DNA from: DYGA01 sp964540695
GTDB taxonomy: Bacteria > Patescibacteriota > Patescibacteriia > S139-126
Assembly (NCBI GenBank): GCA_964540695.1
Contig: CAZINS010000004.1
Location: 3,977-67,976, forward strand
Length of the DNA stretch: 64,000 bases
Reading direction: 5' to 3'
A program made the position numbers and the translations under genes. Under the pieces are notes generated by a model. That model did no database searches. It had not been told where the DNA came from and saw only the letters and a list, made by a program, of their open reading frames with translations. This document shows, piece by piece, positions 38,223 through 47,679 of the stretch (within the stretch, counting starts at the first letter, position 1; each line of letters starts with the position of its first letter).

Positions 38223-39452
38223 TTATCTTCTACCAAAGCGCCTGGCAGAGAAGCTGGTACGTTTATTTTTAGAGTGTCTACCATAAGGACGACCATGATT
38301 TTTTCCAGTGTGTTTATTTTTTGGAGTTTGACTGGTAGGTATTGCCCCAGAAGTCGTTAATTGTTTTCTGATCAAACGTTCAATTGAACGGACATCACTG
38401 AGTTGCTCAGGGGTGGCCAAAGAGATAGCATGGCCAGGCCTGCCAGCTCTGCCAGTCCTACCAATGCGATGGACGTAGTCTTCAGGATTTTCTGGCAAAT
38501 CGTAGTTTAAGACCAATTCAATATTTGATACATCAATACCGCGGGCGGCTATATCGGTTGCTACCAAAATTTTGTATTTACCAACTTTAAATCCTTCTAA
38601 AGCATCTATACGTTGAGCTAGGGAGCGATTGGAATGAATTTCAGCAGCTGTTAGTCCCAGCGTGCGAATACTAGTAGTCAAGCTTTTAGCACCATGTTTG
38701 GTACGGCAAAAAATCAAAGTACTGCCCCTACGCTCAGCTAAGATTTTTTTAAGTTGAGCTAATTTATTTGAACGATGTACAAAGATAATTTCTTGGGAAA
38801 CAAGGGCTATAGTAGTACCTGAGGGTGCTACTTCAACCCTCACAGGTAATTTCATGTAGGCAGTGGCTATAGAAATAATTTCTGTTGGCATGGTGGCGGA
38901 AAATAATAAAGTTTGTCTATCGGCAGGTACAGCTTTGATAATTTCTTTCAATTGAATGGAAAAACCCATATCTAACATACGATCAGCCTCGTCTAAAACT
39001 AGAACATTTACTTTTTGTAAACTAATATTTTTTTGTTGCATGTGATCAATTAGTCTACCAGGAGTAGCAATCACTATATGTGGGTCTCTCCGTAAACTAA
39101 TGATTTGTCGTCGCTGTGGTTCGCCGCCGATTAAAACCGTGGTTTTTAAACCTAGAGTTTTACCAATTGCCTCCAAAGATTGGTTGACTTGAAGAGCCAG
39201 TTCTCTAGTTGGTACTACCACTAGACCCCGGCCTTTTGTTTGGGCTATTCTTTGTAACATCGGCAGTCCAAAAGCCAAGGTTTTACCAGTACCTGTTTGG
39301 GCTATGCCCATTAAGTCTTTACCAGCTAAGGCCACAGGAATAGCTTGTTTTTGAATTGGCGTAGGAGAAGTAAAATTATTTTTATCCAAAATTTCTAAAA
39401 GTTTCGGAGCCAGTCCTAGTCCATAAAATTCATTTGTTTTAGTCTTTTTCAT
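38223..39452 (-). CDS. DEAD-box ATP-dependent RNA helicase (RhlE-like)
   Basis: A 409-residue helicase that remodels RNA duplexes in ribosome assembly or decay. Q-motif FTSPTPIQKQAIPVAL (about 27-42), motif I AQTGTGKT (about 55-62), Ia VVPTRELA, motif II VLDEADRML (about 151-159), motif III SATMP (about 185-189), motif V ATDIAARGID and motif VI HRIGRTGRAGRPG (about 335-347). The tail (about 370-409) is basic, rich in arginine, lysine, histidine and glycine, as in RhlE/CsdA-type helicases. It has its own promoter on the minus strand. Confidence 0.92.
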   Translation of the reverse strand: MKKTKTNEFYGLGLAPKLLEILDKNNFTSPTPIQKQAIPVALAGKDLMGIAQTGTGKTLAFGLPMLQRIAQTKGRGLVVVPTRELALQVNQSLEAIGKTLGLKTTVLIGGEPQRRQIISLRRDPHIVIATPGRLIDHMQQKNISLQKVNVLVLDEADRMLDMGFSIQLKEIIKAVPADRQTLLFSATMPTEIISIATAYMKLPVRVEVAPSGTTIALVSQEIIFVHRSNKLAQLKKILAERRGSTLIFCRTKHGAKSLTTSIRTLGLTAAEIHSNRSLAQRIDALEGFKVGKYKILVATDIAARGIDVSNIELVLNYDLPENPEDYVHRIGRTGRAGRPGHAISLATPEQLSDVRSIERLIRKQLTTSGAIPTSQTPKNKHTGKNHGRPYGRHSKNKRTSFSARRFGRR

Positions 39453-39467
39453 TGCTTAAATTAATTA

Positions 39468-39495
39468 TGTATACACTTTACCTGTTTATAGACAA
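39468..39495 (-). promoter_or_regulatory. Promoter of the DEAD-box helicase gene
   Basis: On the minus strand TTGTCT (39490-39495), 16-base spacer, TATACA (39468-39473), 15 bases before the start codon at 39452. Confidence 0.6.
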
Positions 39496-39569
39496 TGACG
39501 CAATTAGATATTTATTTAATGGTGTTTTTTGTATCTTTAATTTATAATAATATTAGTTAAATTGTTTTT

Positions 39570-40682
39570 ATGTGTATAAAAAATAAATATGTTAGACAAG
39601 TATTTACTGGTATTGGTAAGTTTATAATTGCAGTTCTAATTTTTTTAATTGTTTTTGTTATTATTATCCCTGGGTTTTTAAGTTTATTTTGGGGAGAAGA
39701 TATTCCTGAAGTAGATGATGCTGATTTAATGTTATCAAAAATTACCTTAGCTGATGAACAAAATATGTTTATAGAACTTGATCAGATTACTAGTGATATG
39801 GTTTATGAACCAAAAGAAGTAAATTTTGTTAAAGATTTTTTAAACAGTGACACTTGGGATGAAGAATTTTCTAATGAAGTATTTACTAAAAACGAACAAG
39901 TTCTCGAGCTATGGGACCGGGCAGCACAAAAAGATGATTTTTTATTGCCCGACTTGGCTGATTTAGAGAATAAAACAAGATTAAATTTGCCCGTTAATAA
40001 TTATAATAGGTGGCGGGGAGCAAATAGAGTTTCTTTATCTTATGCAGTATGGTTAGCACAAAACGGAGAAAATCAAATAGCAGTTGATCAAGTAATAAAA
40101 TCTTGGAAAATCGGGGATGCAATGATGAAGTCACAAATGATTACCATTGGGTATTTAGTTGGCATGGCTATAAAAAATAATGCTTTAGAGGGGCTACAAA
40201 AAGTTATTGATATTAGTGAAGGGGAAAATATAGATAAAAATGTTTTATTAAATGATTTGGCTAAATACAATAATCAAAATGATAATGTATCCTATTTTAA
40301 ATTAGATTATAATCTTACCAAAAAAGATTTTAATTTTTTAAAAAATTATCAGGAAAATTATTTTGGTAGAAATTATTTTATTACCAAATATATTTTTAAA
40401 AACAATTTTTACTTTAAACAAAATTTAACTATTTCCTATCAAGCAGATTTGTATAGACAGTTAATAAAAAATGCACAAGATCCTTGCGGAGTAAATAAAG
40501 AGGTAAAAAGTATATATGGTCCATATGATATGGTTGGTTATTTAAAATTATATTTTACTGAAAATGCTGTGGGAAAAGTTTTAACAAGTCTTTCTTTTAT
40601 GTCCTTTAATAATGTTATTAAAAAAACTTGTGACTTAAATAATAAGTATCAAGAGACAGTTAATTTAATAGAAAATTATTAA
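39570..40682 (+). CDS. Membrane-anchored protein of unknown function
   Basis: A 370-residue protein: short cytoplasmic start, a membrane helix about 15-38 (FIIAVLIFLIVFVIIIPGFL), then an acidic helical ectodomain with no motif I recognise. The region LNLPVNNYNRWRGANRVSLS (about 130-149) and several evenly spaced helices could mean TPR-like or alpha-solenoid structure. It forms a pair with the next gene (11-base gap). AT-rich codon use similar to neighbours. Confidence 0.5.
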   Translation: MCIKNKYVRQVFTGIGKFIIAVLIFLIVFVIIIPGFLSLFWGEDIPEVDDADLMLSKITLADEQNMFIELDQITSDMVYEPKEVNFVKDFLNSDTWDEEFSNEVFTKNEQVLELWDRAAQKDDFLLPDLADLENKTRLNLPVNNYNRWRGANRVSLSYAVWLAQNGENQIAVDQVIKSWKIGDAMMKSQMITIGYLVGMAIKNNALEGLQKVIDISEGENIDKNVLLNDLAKYNNQNDNVSYFKLDYNLTKKDFNFLKNYQENYFGRNYFITKYIFKNNFYFKQNLTISYQADLYRQLIKNAQDPCGVNKEVKSIYGPYDMVGYLKLYFTENAVGKVLTSLSFMSFNNVIKKTCDLNNKYQETVNLIENY

Positions 40683-40693
40683 TTTATTATCTT

Positions 40694-41518
40694 ATGAATA
40701 TGTTTGAGTTCAATAAACCAAAAGTTGAAAAAGAAAAATTAAATATTAGTGAAAAAGAAAATATTGATAACATTTGGCAAAGAGCCAAAGATTTTGGTTT
40801 AGAACAGGTTGTATCAAAAGGGAAATATGTTTATCGTGTTATTTTGGGGTCGGCTTTACTTTTGGGAGCACAAAATTTAGAAGCCAGAAATTTAGAAAAT
40901 AATAATTCAGAAGACAATAAGGAGGAAATAAAAAAGTATATTAGTAATTTTGAACAAACCGGTACACATCAAGAGACTTTAGCTAAGCTCACAACTGATA
41001 TTGAGAACCGTTTTGCCAATCTACCAAACTCAGATTTGTCAGCTTACACTCAAGAATTAAATGGTACTATTAATAAAAATATAGAAGGGTCGGATATATT
41101 AAACAGTAATGAATTGGGGGATATAGAGGTTAGTATTAATAGTTATCATGTACAATGGGAGAATAGTAATGGTTTAGAAAGTAGTTCTGGATCTAAAATT
41201 TATTTAAAAAAAATGTCAGAGGAAGAAATTGAAAGCAAGGGTGTTATACTAGAGGCAGTAGGTAAGGGTGTTACTAAACAAGAGGCTATTTTACATGCCC
41301 TCAAAGAGTTGTCCAATCAATGTCAAGTTGATGTCCGGGGCATAACAAAAAATTTAACTACTGAAGATAGTAATTTAGTAAATCAAGAATTTTTACAAGT
41401 TACAGAAATTTCAGGTTTAAATACTTTTGAAAATGTTAAAGTATTAAATGCCGAGCAAATAGACAATATTTGGTCAGTTCAATTACAAGCTGAAGTCGGG
41501 GTTAAAGTAGAAAAATAA
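40694..41518 (+). CDS. Hypothetical protein, possibly exported
   Basis: A 274-residue protein. Residues 50-63 (VYRVILGSALLLGA) form a weak hydrophobic segment that could be a membrane anchor, preceded by a charged N-terminus. The remainder is hydrophilic with a beta-rich middle (about 140-260). One repeated feel is GKGVTKQEAILHALKELSNQ (about 190-209) then VDVRGITKNL, similar to domains of secreted LPP20/PEGA-like proteins, but I cannot name it. Probably co-transcribed with the membrane protein upstream. Confidence 0.45.
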   Translation: MNMFEFNKPKVEKEKLNISEKENIDNIWQRAKDFGLEQVVSKGKYVYRVILGSALLLGAQNLEARNLENNNSEDNKEEIKKYISNFEQTGTHQETLAKLTTDIENRFANLPNSDLSAYTQELNGTINKNIEGSDILNSNELGDIEVSINSYHVQWENSNGLESSSGSKIYLKKMSEEEIESKGVILEAVGKGVTKQEAILHALKELSNQCQVDVRGITKNLTTEDSNLVNQEFLQVTEISGLNTFENVKVLNAEQIDNIWSVQLQAEVGVKVEK

Positions 41519-41541
41519 TTAATTATTAATCATAGTTTTAA

Positions 41542-42249
41542 ATGAAAAAAACACAAATTGTTTTTTTAGTTTTATTTTTTATAATCATAATAGGCGGTTT
41601 TGTTTTTTATATGAAAAATTTAAACCAAACCAATGAAGAAGTATTGTCAAATGACAGTTACGCCACTAAACCACCAGAAAAAACAATAGTTAATGAAAAT
41701 CAACCAAATACTAATCAATTTTTAAATAATGAAAATATGAATGATACTACAATAGAACCAAGGGAAAATTTTAGTCATGAAATTACAATTCAAACAAATA
41801 TGGGAGAAATTGTATTTTTGACTTATGATGCTGATACTCCCAATACGGTAAATAATTTTATCAGTTTAGCTGAAAAAAATTATTATGATGGAGTAATTTT
41901 TCATCGGGTGATAGATAAATTTATGATTCAAGGTGGTGACCCCACTGGTACTGGTAGAGGGGGTCCTGGTTATACATTTGCTGATGAACTTAATCCCAAT
42001 ACAGAGTCATTTCGGCTTGGTTATAAGGTTGGCACGGTAGCCATGGCCAATGCTGGTCCCAACACCAATGGTAGTCAGTTTTTTATTATGGTGGCTGATT
42101 ATCCCTTGCCTAATGCTTACACCATTTTTGGCAAAGTCATCAAAGGACAAGAAATAGCTAATGCTATAGCCAAAGTTGAAAAAGATGGTAATGATAAACC
42201 ATTGCAAGATGTGGTGATGGAAAAGGTTAGTGTAAAGCAAGTAGATTAG
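41542..42249 (+). CDS. Cyclophilin-type peptidyl-prolyl isomerase, membrane anchored
   Basis: A 235-residue protein: membrane anchor about 5-25, low-complexity asparagine-rich linker to about 80, then a compact cyclophilin domain. The catalytic phrases FHRVIDKFMIQGGDPTGTGR (about 115-134), GPGYTFADE, MANAGPNTNGSQFFI (about 167-181) and AYTIFGKVIKG are intact, so it should be active. It would help fold exported proteins outside the membrane, alongside the parvulin foldase encoded at 16810. Confidence 0.9.
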   Translation: MKKTQIVFLVLFFIIIIGGFVFYMKNLNQTNEEVLSNDSYATKPPEKTIVNENQPNTNQFLNNENMNDTTIEPRENFSHEITIQTNMGEIVFLTYDADTPNTVNNFISLAEKNYYDGVIFHRVIDKFMIQGGDPTGTGRGGPGYTFADELNPNTESFRLGYKVGTVAMANAGPNTNGSQFFIMVADYPLPNAYTIFGKVIKGQEIANAIAKVEKDGNDKPLQDVVMEKVSVKQVD

Positions 42250-42336
42250 TAATTATTGACAAAATAACAATAAAGTTTTAATTTTTATAAATTCACATTA
42301 ACAACATATTTCCATCATTAAAATTAGAGGTGCTAG

Positions 42337-42813
42337 ATGTCAAAAAAAACAAAAGGTCAGTCTGTTTCTTTGGATCAAATTTTTGATTCTATCCAGGGTA
42401 AAACCCCTTGTTGCCAGTTTGATAACGGGCAAATCAAATGTTCAGCTACTTTCAGCCAGCAACGTTATTGCTATGATTTACTTATTAAAAATTCAAAGGA
42501 TATTTTTTCTTTTGTTTTCATGGATGGTGAAGAAGTAAAAAGTGGTGCTGATATTTTATTTGAAGCCAGTGTATTTTTTGAGGATTTTAATATCTTAGAA
42601 AAAGATATTATTAAAAAAGGCGAGTGTGTTCAGGTCAATGTTCCTGTAAAAAAAGTATTATCAGTCATTGATAAATTACATATTTTTTGTCCCGAGGACG
42701 ATGAAACTATTTTGTTGCCAGAAGATTTTACTGGTTTGGATCAGAAACAGATTGATAAAAAGTGTTTAGAAATTGATGATTTAGATGATTTTGATGATGA
42801 GTATAATGTATAA
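42337..42813 (+). CDS. Acidic hypothetical protein
   Basis: A 158-residue soluble protein with no signal or membrane segment. It has seven cysteines, four within CCQFDNGQIKC and QQRYCYD near residues 25-48, and a strongly acidic tail (EIDDLDDFDDEYNV). Not recognised. An AGAGGTG-type ribosome binding site precedes the ATG by about 7 bases. It ends in a clear terminator and so is a single-gene unit. Confidence 0.5.
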   Translation: MSKKTKGQSVSLDQIFDSIQGKTPCCQFDNGQIKCSATFSQQRYCYDLLIKNSKDIFSFVFMDGEEVKSGADILFEASVFFEDFNILEKDIIKKGECVQVNVPVKKVLSVIDKLHIFCPEDDETILLPEDFTGLDQKQIDKKCLEIDDLDDFDDEYNV

Positions 42814-42818
42814 TATTT

Positions 42819-42845
42819 ACCCCGCATTTTAAAAATGTGGGGTTT
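42819..42845 (+). terminator. Intrinsic terminator
   Basis: ACCCCGCATTT (42819-42829) pairs with AAATGTGGGGT (42833-42843, one G-U), followed by TTTAAT. Confidence 0.75.
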
Positions 42846-42878
42846 AATAATATTTAAAATATAAAATAAATTTTTTTA

Positions 42879-42907
42879 TTGACGGAAAGACAAATTTATT
42901 GTAAATT
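42879..42907 (+). promoter_or_regulatory. Promoter of the 82-residue protein gene
   Basis: TTGACG (42879-42884), 17-base spacer, TAAATT (42902-42907). A good ribosome binding site (AAGGAG, about 42941) follows. Confidence 0.5.
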
Positions 42908-42951
42908 ATTGTGAATAGTAAATTAAAATATTCATAAAGCAAGGAGAAAAA

Positions 42952-43200
42952 ATGACCTACATGTCTTTTCAAACAATCGATAAGCAAATATATTTTTTTG
43001 TTGGTAAAAATAAACAAGCAATAATGCTTGATACCAACCAAGGCACAGAATTCGGTGGGGCTATATTTTTAGCAAACTCGCAGCAAGAGTTAACCAGTAA
43101 AGAATTCTTTACAAAAAACTTACCTTACCAGCATTTGGCTGTTAAAGCTGTTTTAAGCGGCAGCCCTTCCTACCTAGTTAATATATTAAAAGCGACTTAA
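42952..43200 (+). CDS. Small hypothetical protein
   Basis: An 82-residue soluble protein (MTYMSFQTIDKQIYFFVGKN start) with a good AAGGAG ribosome binding site 7 bases upstream, its own promoter and a strong terminator, so it is a well-delimited single gene. No family recognised; alternating beta/helix pattern. The last codons lie in the terminator stem. Confidence 0.6.
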   Translation: MTYMSFQTIDKQIYFFVGKNKQAIMLDTNQGTEFGGAIFLANSQQELTSKEFFTKNLPYQHLAVKAVLSGSPSYLVNILKAT

Positions 43201-43215
43201 AATAGTCGCTTTTTA
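43188..43215 (+). terminator. Intrinsic terminator
   Basis: AGCGACT (43191-43197) pairs with AGTCGCT (43204-43210), A-run before and T-run after. Confidence 0.85.
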
Positions 43216-43302
43216 TTGTATTTATTATTTGACCAATAGATTTTTATGTGGCAAGATATAGCGAAAGTTACTTTAAAATATTAAAATAATAAGGAGAAAG
43301 TT

Positions 43303-44241
43303 ATGAAACAAAATAATATAAAAAAATGTGAGGTAGTAGATATAACCACCCCACAAAAGATTATTTTAAACGGATTATTGTTTGGCCCAAATAGAGCCAG
43401 TACCGGATTTATATATATCCCAGGACTGGCGAGTAGTGTTTTTTCTAAATTAGACTTAGTGGCTTTTTTAGCTGCTAGTAATTTTTCTGTTTTGACTGTA
43501 AATACCCGTGGACATGATAAAGTTACTCGGGTACAAAAATTGGATAAACGTAACAGTAAGGTTTATCACTCTATTAGAGCAGGGGGAGCACATGAAGTTT
43601 TTACAGAATGCAAAGGCGATATTGCCGGTGCAGTAAAATTTATGCTTGATCGTAAGATAAAGAATATTTATTTAGTAGGTCATTCTACGGGTTGTCAAAA
43701 ATCAATTTATTACTTAGCTTTTGGAAAGTATAAAGAAAAAGTAAAAGGGGCGATTTTACTATGCCCTATGAGTGATTATGCATCAGCAGTAAGTGAATAC
43801 GGTCAAATAAAACTTAAAAAAATTGCTAGTTTTGCCAGACAATTGGTACGTCAAGGACATGGTCACAGTATATTACCATTAAATTTATGGCCAAATTATG
43901 ATGATGCTCAAAGATTTTTAAGTCTTTACACACCCGATAGCCCAGAAGAAATTTTTTCTTATATTAATCCTGATAAAAACCCAAAAACTTTGCTTAGAGT
44001 TAAACAACCGTTATTAGTAGTACTAGCTGGACAAGATGAATATCAGGACAGACCAACAAAACAAATTGCCACTTGGTTTAATAAATATTTAAAAGGTTCA
44101 GTCAGTCAGGTGACAACTTTACAGAAAGCAAAACATTCATTGTCTGGTTATGAAAAATTAGTTTCCGAAGTAATTCATTTTTGGATAAACAATCAAAGGA
44201 GGAAAAGATGGAAAAAATCATCGGAACAAGTGAACAACTAA
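43303..44241 (+). CDS. Alpha/beta hydrolase
   Basis: A 312-residue soluble hydrolase with AAGGAG ribosome binding site. The oxyanion region is FIYIPGLASSVFSK (about 45-58), the nucleophile elbow VGHSTGCQKS (S at about 128), the acid in VVLAGQDEYQDRP (D at about 246) and the histidine in LQKAKHSLSGYE (about 280). This is the complete catalytic triad. The shape fits DUF1749/serine-aminopeptidase-like esterases; the substrate is not known. Its 3' end overlaps a small cysteine-rich gene with a perfect ribosome binding site. Confidence 0.82.
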   Translation: MKQNNIKKCEVVDITTPQKIILNGLLFGPNRASTGFIYIPGLASSVFSKLDLVAFLAASNFSVLTVNTRGHDKVTRVQKLDKRNSKVYHSIRAGGAHEVFTECKGDIAGAVKFMLDRKIKNIYLVGHSTGCQKSIYYLAFGKYKEKVKGAILLCPMSDYASAVSEYGQIKLKKIASFARQLVRQGHGHSILPLNLWPNYDDAQRFLSLYTPDSPEEIFSYINPDKNPKTLLRVKQPLLVVLAGQDEYQDRPTKQIATWFNKYLKGSVSQVTTLQKAKHSLSGYEKLVSEVIHFWINNQRRKRWKKSSEQVNN

Positions 44242-44357
44242 AAGATCTAGAGATTTGTGATTGTGATTGTCACCGACCCGGTTTTGACATCAAGCACGTT
44301 ATCCCGTGTTGTAGTATTTGTTCTTTTTGTAAAAAAAAGAATAAAAGGTGGAGCTGA
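44208..44357 (+). CDS. 49-residue cysteine-rich, probably zinc-binding protein
   Basis: ATG 44208 is preceded at the right distance by a perfect AGGAGG (44196-44201) lying inside the end of the hydrolase gene, one of the best ribosome binding sites here. The protein has seven cysteines and two histidines: ICDCDCHRPGFDIKH (about 16-30) and PCCSICSFCKKK (about 33-44). The pattern C-x-C-x-CH ... CC-x2-C-x2-C looks like a metal knuckle. It overlaps the hydrolase gene by 34 bases and ends before a terminator, so it is coupled to the hydrolase. No family recognised. Confidence 0.7.
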   Translation: MEKIIGTSEQLKDLEICDCDCHRPGFDIKHVIPCCSICSFCKKKNKRWS

Positions 44358-44400
44358 GTCACACGAATTAATGTGTTCTGACAATCCTAAAAACAAAATT

Positions 44401-44425
44401 AAGCGCCTTAAATAAGGGCGCTTTT
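44401..44425 (+). terminator. Intrinsic terminator of the hydrolase operon
   Basis: AAGCGCC (44401-44407) pairs with GGGCGCTT (about 44415-44422) followed by TTT. Confidence 0.8.
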
Positions 44426-44467
44426 ATATTGATTTTTTTTCTAAATTAAGCTAAATTTAATCTAATT

Positions 44468-46084
44468 ATGCCCAACAACCCAACAAAAAAAGTATACACT
44501 TTATTTTTACCCCTACTAGAACTTATTAGGGTTTTTGAGCGTACAGTAGAAAAAGATTTGCCCCCAGAAGATTCGCGTGTAAAATTAAACAATGTTGTTT
44601 CAAAAATTTCATTTTTTTATGAAAAATTGAGAAATGCAGTTGATTATGCTGATGAACATTTATTGCGGGAAAGAGCGATTTTACGTAATTTAAAAAGAAC
44701 CATGACCCTGCAAAACCGTAAAGGGGAAATTATTGCCAAACCCTTGGTTTATGATTTGATTAGATCTGGTTATTTACCCAATGATCAACTACATGAAGGT
44801 GTGATTACACAAACAGAAAAGATAATTGATCGTTTTATATTTTTAAATAATTATATTGGCAGTTATAAAGATAAAGAAGAAAAAGTAATTTTATTTAATT
44901 TTTTATTACCCCAACTGGCAATAGAAATTGACGATTTACTGGTCAGTAAAGAGCGTGATAACGCTTTGGTTGAATGTATGTATCAAGTGGTTAAAAAAGA
45001 CGTGGTCGTGACTGACAATCGTTATAGTGAGCTTGATAAAAAAATACAGTTATATGTAGCCATTTTAAAATCTTTGATGAAGGCTGATCAGGCTAGAATA
45101 GGTTTTTATATGTGGCAACTTTATGTACCAGATTGGCAACAAGCCAATGAGCAAGAGCTAATATTGCTGGCTAAAAATATCTCAGATATATATCAAAAAA
45201 TTAAAAGACAGCATGAACATCCACTGACTAATTTATATATTAGAATATTACGTAAATATAATGTTTTATTTTTGGTTATAAGAGATATTGTGCAGGAATA
45301 TCCAAATGAAGCCTTAGAAATATGGAAGCAGCCAATTTTATTGGAAGAGCGGATTAGACAAGCTGCTAAAAAAAGATATAAGATTTCAAGGATAAAACTG
45401 ACTCGTAGTATTGTGCGAAGTATTATTTATCTTTTTATTACCAAAATGATATTAGCGGTGTTGTTGGAGTTTCCATTGGATTTGATGTTAGAAAAAAATA
45501 TCAACTATATGACCATTGCTATCAATGTAATGTTTCCGCCACTACTAATGTTTATTATTGGCTTATTTATTAGAGTGCCTGGTATAAAAAATACGGATAA
45601 AATAGTTCAAGGTATAAAAGAAATTTCTTATCAGTTTGAAGAGAGAAATGTTATTCGCAAAATAAAAAAGCCGCTTAAACGAACTGTACTGATGACTAGA
45701 ACTTTCAAAATTATTTATACGGTCATATTCTTTTTTACTTTTAGTCTGATAGTTTATGGTTTGGATATACTTGGTTTCAACTTAGCCAGTATGGTTATTT
45801 TTATATTTTTTTTAAGCGTAGTTTCTTTTTTTTCTATACGTATCTCACAATCAGCCAGAGAATTGCATATAGTAGAAAAAAAGGAAAATTTGCTTACTTT
45901 TATAAAAGATTTTTTTTCTCTGCCAATTTTGGAAGCCGGACGTTGGCTATCTGATCAATTAAATAAAATTAATTTTTTTGTGGTATTTTTTGATTTTATT
46001 ATTGAAGCACCTTTCAAAGTAGTAGTTGATGCTATTGAAGAATGGATGGGTTATGTTAGAGAAAAAAAAGAAGATATTTACTAA
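44468..46084 (+). CDS. Large unknown protein with four C-terminal membrane helices
   Basis: A 538-residue protein. The first 310 residues are helical and charged with no signal peptide (cytoplasmic). Hydrophobic helices follow at about 318-340, 352-372, 415-437 and 440-460, and a last amphipathic region at 478-515. Basic linkers such as RKIKKPLKRTVLMTRTFK (about 397-414) lie between helices. No motif recognised. It stands alone, downstream of the hydrolase operon terminator and upstream of the CAP-protein promoter. Confidence 0.5.
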   Translation: MPNNPTKKVYTLFLPLLELIRVFERTVEKDLPPEDSRVKLNNVVSKISFFYEKLRNAVDYADEHLLRERAILRNLKRTMTLQNRKGEIIAKPLVYDLIRSGYLPNDQLHEGVITQTEKIIDRFIFLNNYIGSYKDKEEKVILFNFLLPQLAIEIDDLLVSKERDNALVECMYQVVKKDVVVTDNRYSELDKKIQLYVAILKSLMKADQARIGFYMWQLYVPDWQQANEQELILLAKNISDIYQKIKRQHEHPLTNLYIRILRKYNVLFLVIRDIVQEYPNEALEIWKQPILLEERIRQAAKKRYKISRIKLTRSIVRSIIYLFITKMILAVLLEFPLDLMLEKNINYMTIAINVMFPPLLMFIIGLFIRVPGIKNTDKIVQGIKEISYQFEERNVIRKIKKPLKRTVLMTRTFKIIYTVIFFFTFSLIVYGLDILGFNLASMVIFIFFLSVVSFFSIRISQSARELHIVEKKENLLTFIKDFFSLPILEAGRWLSDQLNKINFFVVFFDFIIEAPFKVVVDAIEEWMGYVREKKEDIY

Positions 46085-46131
46085 AAACTTATAAAACACC
46101 ATATAAACAAAATATTCAGTTGGTAGCAGGG

Positions 46132-46160
46132 TTGACAAAATCCATTTTTTTTGCTATACT
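46132..46160 (+). promoter_or_regulatory. Promoter of the CAP-domain gene
   Basis: Exact TTGACA (46132-46137), 17-base spacer, TATACT (46155-46160). A second TATACT lies nearer the start codon (about 46184-46189). Confidence 0.75.
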
Positions 46161-46197
46161 TATATGTTAATTAATTATTTGCTATACTATAAATAGT

Positions 46198-47577
46198 ATG
46201 GAGGAAAATAATAAAAAATCTAAAGTAAAAAAACATAGCAAAATTTGGCGATGGCTTTGTATTTTTTTTGGGTTAAGTTTTTTGATTTACCCTTATAGAA
46301 AGAAAATAAAAAAGCAGATTGGCCAACCAATCAATCGTTTTGCTTTAATTTTAAACGAAGAGTGTAAATATATTCCAGAAAAAATGCAAACTTTAAGAAA
46401 TAGGTTTAAAAAAAATATAAAAGATTTTTTTATACCTTCAAATAGTAATAATCATCAACCACATGGTTTATCTACTAGAGTATTGAAAGTTTATGCTATA
46501 GTTTTGATTTTGATTAAATTGATCACTGTCGGATTTTTGTTTTTTACTTATCCTAGTCCGGCAGTATTGTCACAAAAAATTTCCTTAGAAATATTTGATT
46601 TAACTAATACTTCACGCAATGAAGAAAGTCTAAATGAGTTAAATTGGAATGATGAATTAGCCAGAGCAGCACAGGCAAAAGCTGATAATATGGTAAGTGA
46701 TAATTATTTTGCCCACATTGGGCCTGATGGCAAACAACCGTGGGAATGGATAAATAAAGGAAGTTATTACTTTTTGTATATGGGTGAAAATTTAGCCATG
46801 GATTTTTCTTCAGCTAAAATTGCTCACAGTGCCTTTCAACAATCTCCCTCTCACTGGAAAAATATAATGAATCCTAAATATCAAGATATGGGTGTGGGTG
46901 TAGCGGTTGGTAATATTAATGGCCGGGAAACAATTGTTTTGGTTGAATTTTTTGGTGCTCAAAAAACCGTGCCACCAGTTGTGCCTGTAGCTCAAGCTTC
47001 TGAAAATCAATTAGTGGCGGCAACCACTCCAGCCACTTCCAATCAAAATGTTACTGTATCTGAGCCTCCTTTAGTTGTTAACAATTCTGTAAGTAAGCCT
47101 GAACCAACACCGGTAGTTACTCAAACCAATGATACTCAACCACCAATTGAAGAAAACAATCAACCTGAAGAACCTGTAACTATACCAACAGTTGTTGTCG
47201 AAGAGCCAGTGATTAATACTGAAGCACCACCCGCACAAATTGCTGAGACTGTTACAGAACCGCAGGCACAAGAATTGGTTGGCGAGATTTTAGCACCAGA
47301 AGAAATAGTTATAGCTGATAATCCAGTTATAGTTGCCAGTACTAATGAATTAATACAAAAAAGTTTAGTGGAATATGTTGTTATTTTCAGTCGTTATGCT
47401 TTATTATTATTTTTAGCAATTTTAAGTGTGATGTTATTGGTTAATATTTTAGTCAAACCACATATCCAAAATGGTCGAGTAATTTTCCAAAGTTTAGGAG
47501 TTATTCTACTTATATCTACTTTAATTTTGACTAAATTTCATTTTGTTGAACAGATACAGCAGGTGTTGATATTTTAG
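46198..47577 (+). CDS. CAP/SCP-domain (YkwD-like) membrane protein
   Basis: A 459-residue protein. A basic N-terminus with a short hydrophobic stretch (about 17-32) is followed by a membrane helix at about 97-120, and then a CAP domain at about 135-265. The domain shows LNELNWNDELARAAQAKADN (about 143-162), SDNYFAHIGPDG, YMGENLA, SPSHWKNIMNPKYQDMGVGV. The two histidines (FAHIG and SHWKNI) and the glutamates of the CAP cavity are kept. A long proline/threonine/valine-rich low-complexity spacer (about 270-395) and two C-terminal membrane helices (about 398-422, 432-455) complete it. CAP proteins are secreted proteins of uncertain activity. Confidence 0.85.
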   Translation: MEENNKKSKVKKHSKIWRWLCIFFGLSFLIYPYRKKIKKQIGQPINRFALILNEECKYIPEKMQTLRNRFKKNIKDFFIPSNSNNHQPHGLSTRVLKVYAIVLILIKLITVGFLFFTYPSPAVLSQKISLEIFDLTNTSRNEESLNELNWNDELARAAQAKADNMVSDNYFAHIGPDGKQPWEWINKGSYYFLYMGENLAMDFSSAKIAHSAFQQSPSHWKNIMNPKYQDMGVGVAVGNINGRETIVLVEFFGAQKTVPPVVPVAQASENQLVAATTPATSNQNVTVSEPPLVVNNSVSKPEPTPVVTQTNDTQPPIEENNQPEEPVTIPTVVVEEPVINTEAPPAQIAETVTEPQAQELVGEILAPEEIVIADNPVIVASTNELIQKSLVEYVVIFSRYALLLFLAILSVMLLVNILVKPHIQNGRVIFQSLGVILLISTLILTKFHFVEQIQQVLIF

Positions 47578-47593
47578 TATAAAATAACATTAT

Positions 47594-47624
47594 AAAAGCC
47601 TGTTTTAGCAAAAACAGGCTTTTT
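47594..47624 (+). terminator. Intrinsic terminator
   Basis: Perfect 13-bp stem AAAAGCCTGTTTT/AAAACAGGCTTTT (47594-47606 with 47611-47623). Confidence 0.9.
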
Positions 47625-47679
47625 GCTTTTAGGCCATTTTTATGATAAAATATGTTTAAATTATTAATATAAATTTTGT

